A DNA stretch of 64,000 bases from Pelagibacteraceae bacterium AG-404-N13 (GCA_003216255.1 QCJD01000004.1:18854-82853); one strand, 5' to 3'; positions 33,388-42,762 are shown, counted from the first letter of the stretch. Notes: generated from the sequence alone by a model not told the origin. Numbers and translations: made by a program.

Positions 33388-34089
33388 ATGGCTTCAGAAG
33401 AAAAAAATCAAAATAACATAATAACCACAGAGCCAATTCTAGAAAATATTGAGTATATATTTGATAATAAACCAATAAATAGATTCAAAACTAAACCAAA
33501 AGTAGAAGATGCATCAATAAAATTAAATGAGTTAAAAAAGGAGATTGAGAATATAGAAAATTGTGAATTGAAGAAAAATGCTTCAAAAATTGTTTTTAGT
33601 GATGGTGATTATAAGAGCAAAATTATGATTGTTGGAGAAGGTCCTGGTCAAAAAGAAGACCAAGAAGGAAAGCCTTTTGTAGGTGACGCAGGCATTCTTT
33701 TAAATAAAATGCTAAAATCAATTAATATTGATAGAAAAAAAATTTATATTACCAATGTTGTAAATTTTAGGCCACCAAACAATAGAAAACCAGAGCCTTC
33801 TGAAATATCAAAATATTCAAATTTTTTACGTAAACACATTGCAATTATCGATCCAAAAATATTAATATTAATGGGTAGTACAGCAATGGAATCATTATTC
33901 GGTTCAAATATAAAAATTACAAAGGAGAGAGGATCGTGGAAAGATTTAATCATTAATAACAAAACTTACCTTTGCATGATTACTTTTCATCCAGCATATC
34001 TACTAAGGCAGCCTGAAAATAAAAAATTTTCATGGACAGACTTAAAAGAAATAAGAAAAAAAATTGATCAATTAAATATAGTATTATAA
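33388..34089 (+). CDS. uracil-DNA glycosylase, family 4/5-like
   Basis: MIVGEGPGQKEDQEGKPFVGDAGILLNKML, NVVNFRPPNNRKP, TFHPAYLLRQP. Confidence 0.9.
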   Translation: MASEEKNQNNIITTEPILENIEYIFDNKPINRFKTKPKVEDASIKLNELKKEIENIENCELKKNASKIVFSDGDYKSKIMIVGEGPGQKEDQEGKPFVGDAGILLNKMLKSINIDRKKIYITNVVNFRPPNNRKPEPSEISKYSNFLRKHIAIIDPKILILMGSTAMESLFGSNIKITKERGSWKDLIINNKTYLCMITFHPAYLLRQPENKKFSWTDLKEIRKKIDQLNIVL

Positions 34090-34098
34090 ATTATTAGA

Positions 34099-34233
34099 AT
34101 GATTGACTGGCATAAAGGAAGAGTAGATTGGTTTAAGAGCAAAACAGGTATTTCAGATTATGGGATAGCATGGATATCTTTTTTTAAAGGATTGCTAATC
34201 GGTTTGCTCATTTATCATTTCTTTATAATTTAA
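34099..34233 (+). CDS. small single-TM protein, 44 aa (below the ORF-track size cutoff)
   Basis: ATG 34099 to TAA 34231-34233: MIDWHKGRVDWFKSKTGISDYGIAWISFFKGLLIGLLIYHFFII; fills an otherwise empty gap between co-oriented genes. Confidence 0.6.
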   Translation: MIDWHKGRVDWFKSKTGISDYGIAWISFFKGLLIGLLIYHFFII

Positions 34234-34235
34234 TT

Positions 34236-34817
34236 ATGAAGAAATTCATTGCTGGAGTAGATGAAGTTGGTAGAGGCAGTTTAATTGGGCCTGTTTATGC
34301 GGCTGCTGTTATTCTAAAAAAAAAAATTAATAAAAAAGAACTTAAAGATTCAAAAAAATTAAATAAAGCTAGAAGAGAAATTTTATCAAAATATATAAAA
34401 AAAAACTCTACCTGGGCTATTGGTTCAGCCTCTATAAAGGAAATTGAGAAAATTAATATCTTAAACGCAAGTTTATTAGCAATGAAAAGAGCTATTAAAA
34501 AATTAAAAAAAAAACCGACATTAGTCTTAATTGATGGAAATAAAATTCCTGAAATAAAAAATTATAAGATTAAAAGTATTATTAAGGGTGATCAAAAAAT
34601 TTCTGAAATTTCTGCAGCCTCAATAATTGCAAAAGTTTCAAGGGATAATTTAATTACAAATCTATCAAAAAAATTTAAAAAATATGGTTGGTCAAAAAAT
34701 GCCGGCTATGGAACCAAAGATCATATAGATGCAATCAAAAAATACGGGATTACCAAATTACATAGAAAAACCTTCAACCCCATACACAATATATTGAGTC
34801 TTAAAAAATTAAGATAA
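34236..34817 (+). CDS. rnhB: ribonuclease HII
   Basis: AGVDEVGRGSLIGPVYAAAVIL, LIDGN, SAASIIAKVSRDNLI, GYGTKDHIDAIKKYG. Confidence 0.97.
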   Translation: MKKFIAGVDEVGRGSLIGPVYAAAVILKKKINKKELKDSKKLNKARREILSKYIKKNSTWAIGSASIKEIEKINILNASLLAMKRAIKKLKKKPTLVLIDGNKIPEIKNYKIKSIIKGDQKISEISAASIIAKVSRDNLITNLSKKFKKYGWSKNAGYGTKDHIDAIKKYGITKLHRKTFNPIHNILSLKKLR

Positions 34818-34871
34818 CTAAAGATTCAATTTTATTCAATCTCAGGTTGACTGGGACTCTGAGCTGGAGTC

Positions 34872-34895
34872 TAATCATTTTTTATAAAATGATTA
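34872..34895. repeat. perfect 10-bp inverted repeat (TAATCATTTT-TTAT-AAAATGATTA) spanning the ccrM start codon
   Basis: Arms 34872-34881 and 34886-34895 are exact reverse complements; ATG 34889-34891 lies in the right arm. Confidence 0.85.
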
Positions 34896-35962
34896 ACTCA
34901 AAATTATCAAACAGAATAATCAACGGCGATAGTCTCAAAGAATTAAAAAATATTTCAAGTGAAAGTTTTGATTTAATTTTTGCTGACCCTCCCTACAATT
35001 TACAATTAAAAAAAGAATTAAATAGACCTGACTCTTCTAAAGTAAATGCAGTTAACGATGAGTGGGATAAGTTTGAAAGTTTTAAAAGTTATGATGAGTT
35101 TACATTAAATTGGCTAAGTGAATGTAAAAGAATTCTAAAAAAAGATGGAACTATTTGGGTGATTGGTAGTTATCACAATATATTTAGAGTTGGTTGTAAA
35201 ATCCAGGATCTAGGATTTTGGATTTTAAATGATGTTATCTGGAATAAAAATAACCCAATGCCAAATTTTAGAGGAACAAGATTTACAAATGCTCATGAAA
35301 CAATAATTTGGGCTGCCAAAAGTGAAAAATCAAAATATACTTTCAATTATCAATCTCTAAAGTGCTTAAATGATGATCTTCAAATGAGATCTACGTGGAA
35401 CTTGCCCATTTGTAATGGAAATGAAAGATTAAAAAATAATGGAAAAAAAGTTCATTCAACACAAAAACCTGAATCTTTACTTCATAGAATTATTCTAGCA
35501 TCTACATTAAAAAATGACTTAGTTTTAGATCCATTTTTGGGTTCAGGAACTACAGCTGTAGTGTCAAAAAAATTAGGTAGAAATTATCTTGGTATTGAAA
35601 AAGAAAAAAAATACTTTGAAGCAGCTTACAAAAGAATTAAAAATGCTAAGGTTATAGAAGATGAATATTTAGATACTCTGCAGAACAATAAATCAAAGCC
35701 AAGAATACCTTTTGGGTCACTAGTTGAAATGGGAGTAATAAAACCTGGTACCGAGATCTATGATCAGAAGAAAAAGGTAAACGCTAAGATCATGGTTGAT
35801 GGAAGTATTAAACATCAAGAATTTGAGGGATCAATACATAAAATTGCAGCTAAAATTGTAGGTACTGAGAGTTGTAATGGATGGACTTATTGGCATTATC
35901 AGTCTGGAAATTCATTAAAACCGATTGATGAACTAAGACAAAGGCTAAGGTCCAGTAACTAG
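34889..35962 (+). CDS. ccrM: CcrM-type adenine DNA methyltransferase (predicted GANTC specificity)
   Basis: FADPPYNLQL, WVIGSYHNIFRVG, MPNFRGTRFTNAHETIIWA, HSTQKPESLL, DPFLGSGTT, CcrM-type C-terminal extension (PRIPFGSLVEMG...CNGWTYWHYQ); start ATG 34889. Confidence 0.95.
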   Translation: MINSKLSNRIINGDSLKELKNISSESFDLIFADPPYNLQLKKELNRPDSSKVNAVNDEWDKFESFKSYDEFTLNWLSECKRILKKDGTIWVIGSYHNIFRVGCKIQDLGFWILNDVIWNKNNPMPNFRGTRFTNAHETIIWAAKSEKSKYTFNYQSLKCLNDDLQMRSTWNLPICNGNERLKNNGKKVHSTQKPESLLHRIILASTLKNDLVLDPFLGSGTTAVVSKKLGRNYLGIEKEKKYFEAAYKRIKNAKVIEDEYLDTLQNNKSKPRIPFGSLVEMGVIKPGTEIYDQKKKVNAKIMVDGSIKHQEFEGSIHKIAAKIVGTESCNGWTYWHYQSGNSLKPIDELRQRLRSSN

Positions 35963-37095
35963 TTTCTATAAATTTTTCCAAGATAACTTTCCAAAAATTT
36001 TTCATTTTTTGTTAAATATCTTAAACAAATATTTCTTATAAAAGCAAATAAAGGACTTTTTAAATGAAAAGCAAAATGATTTAATTTTGATCTCCAATTT
36101 ACAGAATTAATTTTTTTTATCCTATCCTTATAAAATCTACTATTATTATTTTTTATATCTTCGTAGAGATCGTTCGAGGTCTCTATCGATTGTGAAGCAC
36201 CTTGAGCAAATGAAGGTGGAAAAGCAAATAAAGCATCTCCAACAAAAAATATATTTTTTTTATTAATGATTTCAAACTTTTTACTTACATAAATAGGAAA
36301 AGCTTTTATATTTTCTAAATTACTTTTTAAATCTAAAATTGAATTTTGATTAATATTACCCAGTAGAGATTGTAAAAAATCATCATTTTCAAACATTTTT
36401 TTATCTGAAAGTTGATGCTCAGATAAATTTTTCCTAATTATTGAAATAAAATTGTACTCCTTATTCTGATTAACAGGGTAAATTACAAAATGAAAATTTG
36501 AACCCATAAATATTGAAACATCAGGATTATCATAGTTTTTTATATTTCCTCTTAATGCGACTGATTTATAAAATTTTGGAGTTATATGTTTTTCAGCAAT
36601 AATAGATTTTGAATTAGAGAAAACACCATCAGAAACAATAATATAGTCAAAAAATTCATTTTCATTATTGGAAAAATAAACATTTAATTTTTCTCCATCG
36701 TATCCAATGCTTTTTAATTCGATATTATGATTTATTTTTTTTTCAGGAATAGCCTCTAACAAAAAATTTATTAAAGTTGTTCTTTTTAATGTTGTATAAA
36801 AGTTAGTTTCATCATTAAATTTGCTTATATCGATATCGCAAATTTTATTATTATTTTTAGCATCAATAAAATTTACTCTTTTTGGGTAAGATAAATCATG
36901 AGCTGATAAGTTTTTAAAACCTATTTTATTAAGTAATTTAATACTATTTACTGATAGTTGAATTCCATAGCCTTCTTCCAAGTTCAACTTTGTTCGTTTT
37001 TCGAAAATTTTATATTCGAAGTCTTTTTCCTTTTCTAATAAATTTGCTAAATATAAACCTGAAACTCCAGCACCAATGATAGCTACCTTTTTCAT
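35959..37095 (-). CDS. FAD-dependent monooxygenase (UbiH/salicylate-hydroxylase-like)
   Basis: AIIGAGVSGLYLANLLE, VSDGVFSNSK, FFVGDALFAFPPSFAQGASQSIET. Confidence 0.87.
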   Translation of the reverse strand: MKKVAIIGAGVSGLYLANLLEKEKDFEYKIFEKRTKLNLEEGYGIQLSVNSIKLLNKIGFKNLSAHDLSYPKRVNFIDAKNNNKICDIDISKFNDETNFYTTLKRTTLINFLLEAIPEKKINHNIELKSIGYDGEKLNVYFSNNENEFFDYIIVSDGVFSNSKSIIAEKHITPKFYKSVALRGNIKNYDNPDVSIFMGSNFHFVIYPVNQNKEYNFISIIRKNLSEHQLSDKKMFENDDFLQSLLGNINQNSILDLKSNLENIKAFPIYVSKKFEIINKKNIFFVGDALFAFPPSFAQGASQSIETSNDLYEDIKNNNSRFYKDRIKKINSVNWRSKLNHFAFHLKSPLFAFIRNICLRYLTKNEKFLESYLGKIYRN

Positions 37096-38084
37096 TAAAT
37101 TTTTGAAATAGAACTAAATATTTTTTTTGTAAAAGAAGGCAAAATTATTGATTTGGTTTGAGTACGATTAAGTAAAATTTTATTTTTTATATTTGGTAAC
37201 TTATAAACTTTATTTAATATTATTTTCATATCCATATTTGATAATTTAATATTAATTTTTTTATTATTTGAATATTTATATTTTTTCTTCTCAACCTCAT
37301 TCATTGGAAAAATTGGCATATTTTTTAAAAAGTTAAATTTATTATTTCTTATTAATAAATATTTATCATTATCTTGGTAAATTTGTGCTTCAAAATATTT
37401 TGTTTTATTAAATTTGATTTTTGTTTTAATTGTAAAATCGTTTTTTTTGAATGAAATACAATTAAATGAGATTGGGCACTTGATACATAAAGGGTTATTT
37501 GGTTTGCAAACTAAAGCACCAATTTCCATTATGGCTTGAGCGTAATCACTTGCTCTACTAGAAGATCCAAAAAAATGAATTTTACTATTTAAATATTCTT
37601 TTGAAATTTCATCTTCTTTTCTCAAATAAAAAACTCTTTTGAGTATTCTCTCAACATTTCCATCCAATGGAATAATTTTTTTATTGAAAGCAATAGCCAT
37701 TATTGCTTTTGAAGTATAATCTCCAATACCTGGTAAATTTTTTAATTCATCAATCGATTTAGGCAATCTTCCATTGTGGTCTTTTATAATTTTTATAGCG
37801 GTCTTTTTTAAATTTTTAGCCCTAGAATAATATCCCAATCCTTCCCACGATCTCATTAGAGTTTCATTTTTTACTCTTGATAGAGTCTTTAGATTAGGAA
37901 TTGTTTTTATAAAATTGATAAAGTATGGAATTACAGTTTTTACTTGGGTTTGCTGTAGCATAAACTCACTGACTAAAGTAAAATATTCTTTTTGCTTCTT
38001 GGAAACTTTTTTTCTCCAAGGCAAAAATCTTCTATTATTATCGTACCAATAAATAATTTTTTTTGATATGTTTTTATCATTCAT
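37095..38084 (-). CDS. mutY: A/G-specific adenine glycosylase
   Basis: FLPWRKK, EFMLQQTQVKTVIPYF, LPGIGDYTSKAIMAIAF, 4Fe-4S cluster C-X6-C-X2-C-X5-C; start ATG 38084. Confidence 0.95.
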   Translation of the reverse strand: MNDKNISKKIIYWYDNNRRFLPWRKKVSKKQKEYFTLVSEFMLQQTQVKTVIPYFINFIKTIPNLKTLSRVKNETLMRSWEGLGYYSRAKNLKKTAIKIIKDHNGRLPKSIDELKNLPGIGDYTSKAIMAIAFNKKIIPLDGNVERILKRVFYLRKEDEISKEYLNSKIHFFGSSSRASDYAQAIMEIGALVCKPNNPLCIKCPISFNCISFKKNDFTIKTKIKFNKTKYFEAQIYQDNDKYLLIRNNKFNFLKNMPIFPMNEVEKKKYKYSNNKKINIKLSNMDMKIILNKVYKLPNIKNKILLNRTQTKSIILPSFTKKIFSSISKI

Positions 38085-38567
38085 ATGAGTCTCAAATATA
38101 ATTCTAAGCAGAGATATAAATCCATTCAAGGATTAAGATCTTTTAAAAATACTTTACCCACAAAAGTAAAAAGAATAATTGATAAAAAAGGTCAATTGTA
38201 CTCAGAGACTCTTGATAATTGGAAATATATTGTTGGTAATGAGCTATTTAAAGTTTGTTACCCAAAATCTTTTAAAAGTTCAAATAAGTTTGGTGGAAGC
38301 TATTTAAGTATTATGGTTAAAAGAGGTAGCGAAGTTGATCTAGAATACTCAAAAAAAAATATAATTAATAAATTAAACGCATTTTTTGGATATGAAGCTG
38401 TAAAAAGTATTAAATTAAATACTTTTGAGGGTGAGTACGAAAAAAATATCGTAAAAAAAGTGGTTGATGCGACAAAAAAAGAACACATAAAAAAAATAGA
38501 TAATATTAAAAATGATAAAATAAAAAAATCTCTATTAGAATTAAGTAAAATATTTAAACCAAAATGA
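38085..38567 (+). CDS. DUF721 domain protein (DciA-like)
   Basis: WKYIVGNELFKVCYPKSFK, LSIMVKRGSEVDLEYSKKNIINKLNAFFGYEAVKSIKL; neighbours mutY, dsbA-like and smc. Confidence 0.8.
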   Translation: MSLKYNSKQRYKSIQGLRSFKNTLPTKVKRIIDKKGQLYSETLDNWKYIVGNELFKVCYPKSFKSSNKFGGSYLSIMVKRGSEVDLEYSKKNIINKLNAFFGYEAVKSIKLNTFEGEYEKNIVKKVVDATKKEHIKKIDNIKNDKIKKSLLELSKIFKPK

Positions 38568-39145
38568 AAAAAATAATACTTACAACTTTGTTAATTGTGT
38601 TTTATTTTTTACCAGCAAAATTAAATGCTGAAATTAGACCAATTACTGAAGGTAATATCGACGCAAAAATAAAAATTGTTGTGTTTGAATCATTAACTTG
38701 TGGGCATTGTGCAAAATTTCATAAAGATGTTTATCCAGGATTAAAAGAAAATTTTATTGATAAAGGTCATATTTATATAGAGTTCAAAAATTTTCCTTTG
38801 GATATGGCTGCTATGAATGCATCAAAAATTGCACATTGCAGAAATGATGGGAATTCTGAAATTCTTCACTATCTATTTGATAATCAAAGTGAATGGGCTA
38901 AAGGCAGTACGATTGAGGAATTAAATAAAAATTTGAAAAAATATATTGAAAAATCAAATTTCAACTTGAATATAGATTCATGTTTAAATAATAAAAAAGT
39001 TGAAGATCATATTCTAGAAGACCGAATCGAAGGTGCTAAAACTTTCAAAATACAAGGAACTCCTACATTGATTATTAATGGAGAAAAGTTCGATAATCCA
39101 ACAAACTATAAAAAATTGAAAAAATTTTTAGAAAAACTGATATAA
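38564..39145 (+). CDS. DsbA-family thiol:disulfide oxidoreductase (secreted)
   Basis: Signal peptide, FESLTCGHCAKFHKDVYP, QGTPTLIINGEKF. Confidence 0.92.
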   Translation: MKKIILTTLLIVFYFLPAKLNAEIRPITEGNIDAKIKIVVFESLTCGHCAKFHKDVYPGLKENFIDKGHIYIEFKNFPLDMAAMNASKIAHCRNDGNSEILHYLFDNQSEWAKGSTIEELNKNLKKYIEKSNFNLNIDSCLNNKKVEDHILEDRIEGAKTFKIQGTPTLIINGEKFDNPTNYKKLKKFLEKLI

Positions 39146-39153
39146 GTCAGTGA

Positions 39154-41727
39154 ATGGAGTTTAAAAAAATCCATTTAAATGGATTTAAATCATTTGCTGA
39201 AAAAACTAATTTTCTCATTGAAGAAGGTTTAACTGGAATAGTTGGTCCAAATGGGTGCGGTAAATCAAATATAGTTGAATCTCTAAGATGGTGCATGGGA
39301 GAGACTTCCGCAAAAAGTATGCGGGGCTCTGGAATGGAAGATGTTATTTTTTCTGGAACTTCTAACAAACCATCAAAAAATATTGCCGAAGTATCTATTA
39401 ATCTTTCTAATGAAAATAAAGATGGCCCACATCAATACAATGAATTAGATGAGATAGAAATTAGACGTAAGATAGAAAAAGATAAAGGATCTAAATTTTA
39501 TATTAACAATAAAGAAGTAAGGGCTAAAGATGCTCAAATGTTTTTTGCCGATTTATCAACAGGAGCACATTCACCTTCAATTATCAGTCAAGGAAGAATA
39601 GGAGCTTTAGTGACGGCTAAACCCTCTGATAGAAGAGCAATATTAGAGGAGGCTGCGGGTATTGCTGGATTGCATGTTAGAAGACACGAGGCTGAATTAA
39701 GATTAGGAGCTGCAGAAAATAATTTAAAAAGAGCAGATGAATTAAGAAGGCAACAAGAAAAACAATTAGCAAGTTTACAAAAACAGGCAGAAGAAGCCGC
39801 AAAGTATAAGTCTATATCAGAAGAAATTCGTAAAGTTGAATCTGGTCTTTATTATTTAAAATTAAAAGAGATTGATCATGAAATAAAATTAGAAAATGAA
39901 ATAAATGAAGAAGCAGATGATAAAGTTAAAGAATTCAATAATAAATTAGAAGAATTGGAAAAAGCAATTAAAGTTGAGTTAGAAAGAGTAACCCCAATCA
40001 GAGAAAAAAATATAGAAAACCTCTCAAAAATACAAAGATTAAATCTTGAACTTAAAGGAATTGATGAAGAAAGTGAAAGAATTACTGAGGAAATAGATAC
40101 AATTAAAAATACCTTAAAAGTAATTGATGAAGATATAGATAGAGAAAAAAGTATAGTCATTGATGCAAACTCTAATGAAAAAAGACTTAAGGAGGAAAAA
40201 AATCAATTAATCGAAATAGATTCAAAATACTATGAAACTGAAAAGCTATCCAACCAAGACCTAGATGAAGCAAAATCTAAGTTAAAAAGAGAACAAGACA
40301 GAATGGATAACTTACTAGAAACTTTTAATATAGAGTTCTTACAAAAAAATATTGAAATAGTTAGTTCAATAAATGCTCAACTAGATAAAGCTAAAAGTTT
40401 AATTGCTGAAAATAAAGGTGATGAAGCAATATCAGCAATAGAAGAATGCAAGAAAAATTTGTCTTTCATGAATATGAAAATTAAAGATGTAGAAAGTGAC
40501 AATATAATTTCTAATGTAAAATCAAAGAACGAAATAATTAAAGAAATGCAAGAAGGTTATGCTGAAACCTATGGCAAAAACCTAAATATAAAAAAAGAAT
40601 CTGTTAAGAGAAATGAAAGGATAAAAATTATTGATCAAGAGATTGATAGCTGGAAAAACTTATTAAATAATTCTGAAAAAATGTCTATTGAGCTTAATGA
40701 AAGGAAAAATAAACAGAATTTAAAATTAAACGAATTAGAAAAACAACCACAGACACAAGCAGAAAAAAAAGGTCAAATATCAGAAAACTTAAGAATTTCA
40801 GAAAAAGAAAAAAATGAAAATGAAATTCTAATTGAAGAGATTGATTCAAAGATAGTTGATTTAAGAAATGAATTAAATAATACAAAAGAAAATTCAATTG
40901 AAATAAGAGAGAGAAAAGCAAGCTCAGGGGCAACTATTGATGGATTAAACAAAAGAAGAAATGACTTGCTAGATAGAGTTATGTCAGAACTTAATTTAAA
41001 AGAAGATAGTTTACTTGAATTTTCTAATCTTGAAAAAGAAGAAGAATTTCCAGACACAGTAACTCAAGAAGAGCTATTAGATAAAAAGAAGAGAGAAAGA
41101 GAAAAGTTAGGTTCGGTAAATTTAATTGCAGATGAAGAAACTTCAAAATATGAAGACGAAATAAAAAAAATGGAAAAGGACAGACAGGATCTTGTAACCG
41201 CTATAATTAAGCTCAAAGAGAGTATTACTGAATTAAATCAGAAAGGTAGAGAAAGGCTGTTAGAAGCATTTGAAAAAGTAAATAGAAAATTTAATGAGGT
41301 ATATACAAAACTATTCAATGGGGGAAATGCAAAACTAGAATTGGTTGACTCTGATGATCCATTGGATGCAGGTTTAGAAATGCTAGTTAGTCCTCCAGGA
41401 AAAAGGCTTCAATCAATAACACTTCTCTCTGGTGGTGAACAAGCTTTAACAGCTCTATCTTTAATTTTTGCAGTTTTTTTAACTAACCCCTCTCCTATAT
41501 GTGTTTTAGATGAAGTTGACGCCCCACTGGATGATGCTAACGTAACAAGATTTTGCAACCTTTTGTCTGAGTTAACTAAAATTACTTCAACTAGATTTAT
41601 TATCGTAACTCACCATGCCTTAACGATGTCAAAAATGAATAGATTGTATGGGGTAACGATGCCTGAAAAAGGAATTAGTCAATTGGTAGCTGTAGATCTC
41701 CAAAAAGCTGAGAGTATGGTTGCATAA
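39154..41727 (+). CDS. smc: SMC-family chromosome segregation ATPase (short, 857 aa)
   Basis: KSFAEKTNFLIEEGLTGIVGPNGCGKSNIVESLRWCMGE; LLSGGEQALTALSLIFAVFL; CVLDEVDAPLDDANV; coiled coil between the heads. Confidence 0.93.
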   Translation: MEFKKIHLNGFKSFAEKTNFLIEEGLTGIVGPNGCGKSNIVESLRWCMGETSAKSMRGSGMEDVIFSGTSNKPSKNIAEVSINLSNENKDGPHQYNELDEIEIRRKIEKDKGSKFYINNKEVRAKDAQMFFADLSTGAHSPSIISQGRIGALVTAKPSDRRAILEEAAGIAGLHVRRHEAELRLGAAENNLKRADELRRQQEKQLASLQKQAEEAAKYKSISEEIRKVESGLYYLKLKEIDHEIKLENEINEEADDKVKEFNNKLEELEKAIKVELERVTPIREKNIENLSKIQRLNLELKGIDEESERITEEIDTIKNTLKVIDEDIDREKSIVIDANSNEKRLKEEKNQLIEIDSKYYETEKLSNQDLDEAKSKLKREQDRMDNLLETFNIEFLQKNIEIVSSINAQLDKAKSLIAENKGDEAISAIEECKKNLSFMNMKIKDVESDNIISNVKSKNEIIKEMQEGYAETYGKNLNIKKESVKRNERIKIIDQEIDSWKNLLNNSEKMSIELNERKNKQNLKLNELEKQPQTQAEKKGQISENLRISEKEKNENEILIEEIDSKIVDLRNELNNTKENSIEIRERKASSGATIDGLNKRRNDLLDRVMSELNLKEDSLLEFSNLEKEEEFPDTVTQEELLDKKKREREKLGSVNLIADEETSKYEDEIKKMEKDRQDLVTAIIKLKESITELNQKGRERLLEAFEKVNRKFNEVYTKLFNGGNAKLELVDSDDPLDAGLEMLVSPPGKRLQSITLLSGGEQALTALSLIFAVFLTNPSPICVLDEVDAPLDDANVTRFCNLLSELTKITSTRFIIVTHHALTMSKMNRLYGVTMPEKGISQLVAVDLQKAESMVA

Positions 41728-41733
41728 AAGTCA

Positions 41734-42009
41734 ATGCCTGATGATCAGTTTAAAACTCGCTTAAAAATTGCAAAAAATAAAATAAAAGCTAAGAAATCGT
41801 CAAAAAATGATGAATCTTCCTCTGGAATTGGCGTGGCATTTAAAATGAGTACAGAATTAGTCTCTGCTGTGGCAGTTGGGACAATTATTGGGTTTATTTT
41901 AGACAATTGGTTTGGTACTAAGCCATGGTTAATTTTAATATTTTTTTTTGTAGGTGTGATCGCAGGGATTATGAACGTGGTTAAATCTGCTAAAAAGATG
42001 CAAAAATAG
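41734..42009 (+). CDS. atpI: AtpI-family Fo assembly protein
   Basis: VGTIIGFILDNWFGTKPWLILIFFFVGVIAGIMNV; precedes atpB. Confidence 0.85.
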   Translation: MPDDQFKTRLKIAKNKIKAKKSSKNDESSSGIGVAFKMSTELVSAVAVGTIIGFILDNWFGTKPWLILIFFFVGVIAGIMNVVKSAKKMQK

Positions 42010-42021
42010 TAAAGAATTATA

Positions 42022-42756
42022 ATGGCAGCAAATCCGATGTACCAATTCAATGTTTACAGAATTGGACCAGAAATTAAATTAGGATCAGTAGATATTTCTT
42101 TCACAAACGCAAGTCTATTTATGGTTATCAGTACTTTAGCGGTATTAATTATTTTTAATTTGGGAGCTAAAAAAAAATCATTAATACCTGACAAAATTCA
42201 ATTGTTGGCAGAACTCAGTTATTCCTTTGTATCGAAAATGATAAGTGATACCGCCGGCTCTAAAGCGAAGCCTTATTTTTCATTTATATTTTCGTTATTC
42301 ATGTTTGTACTATTCTGCAATATGTTTGGAATGATTCCTTATTCATTTACTGTAACAAGTCATATAATTGTTACATTTGCTTTAGCTGCATTTATATTTA
42401 TTGGAGTGACAATTATCGGTTTTATTAAGCATGGACTTGGTTATTTAAAACTTTTTGTACCAAGCGGGGTTCCAATAGTTCTACTTCCGCTAATAGTAAT
42501 AATTGAAATAATTTCATACCTTAGTAGACCGGTTAGTTTATCTGTAAGATTATTTGCAAATATGATGGCAGGTCACACAATGATGAAAGTGTTCGGAGGC
42601 TTTGTAATAAGTCTTGGAATTATTGGTGGATGGCTTCCACTAAGTTTTTCGGTTGCGCTAACTGGTTTGGAGATATTAGTTGCTTTTCTTCAAGCATATG
42701 TTTTTGCAATATTAACCTGCATCTACTTAAATGATGCATTAAATTTACACCATTAA
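42022..42756 (+). CDS. atpB: ATP synthase Fo subunit a
   Basis: YLSRPVSLSVRLFANMMAGHTMMKVF; LQAYVFAILTCIYLNDAL. Confidence 0.98.
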   Translation: MAANPMYQFNVYRIGPEIKLGSVDISFTNASLFMVISTLAVLIIFNLGAKKKSLIPDKIQLLAELSYSFVSKMISDTAGSKAKPYFSFIFSLFMFVLFCNMFGMIPYSFTVTSHIIVTFALAAFIFIGVTIIGFIKHGLGYLKLFVPSGVPIVLLPLIVIIEIISYLSRPVSLSVRLFANMMAGHTMMKVFGGFVISLGIIGGWLPLSFSVALTGLEILVAFLQAYVFAILTCIYLNDALNLHH

Positions 42757-42762
42757 CAATAC

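Noticed and set aside
39876-41057. Three minus-strand ORFs inside smc (39876-40160, 40694-40933, 40773-41057)
   Set aside because: Ser/Phe/Leu-rich antisense of Lys/Glu-rich coiled coil; typical artefact of AT-rich coding DNA.
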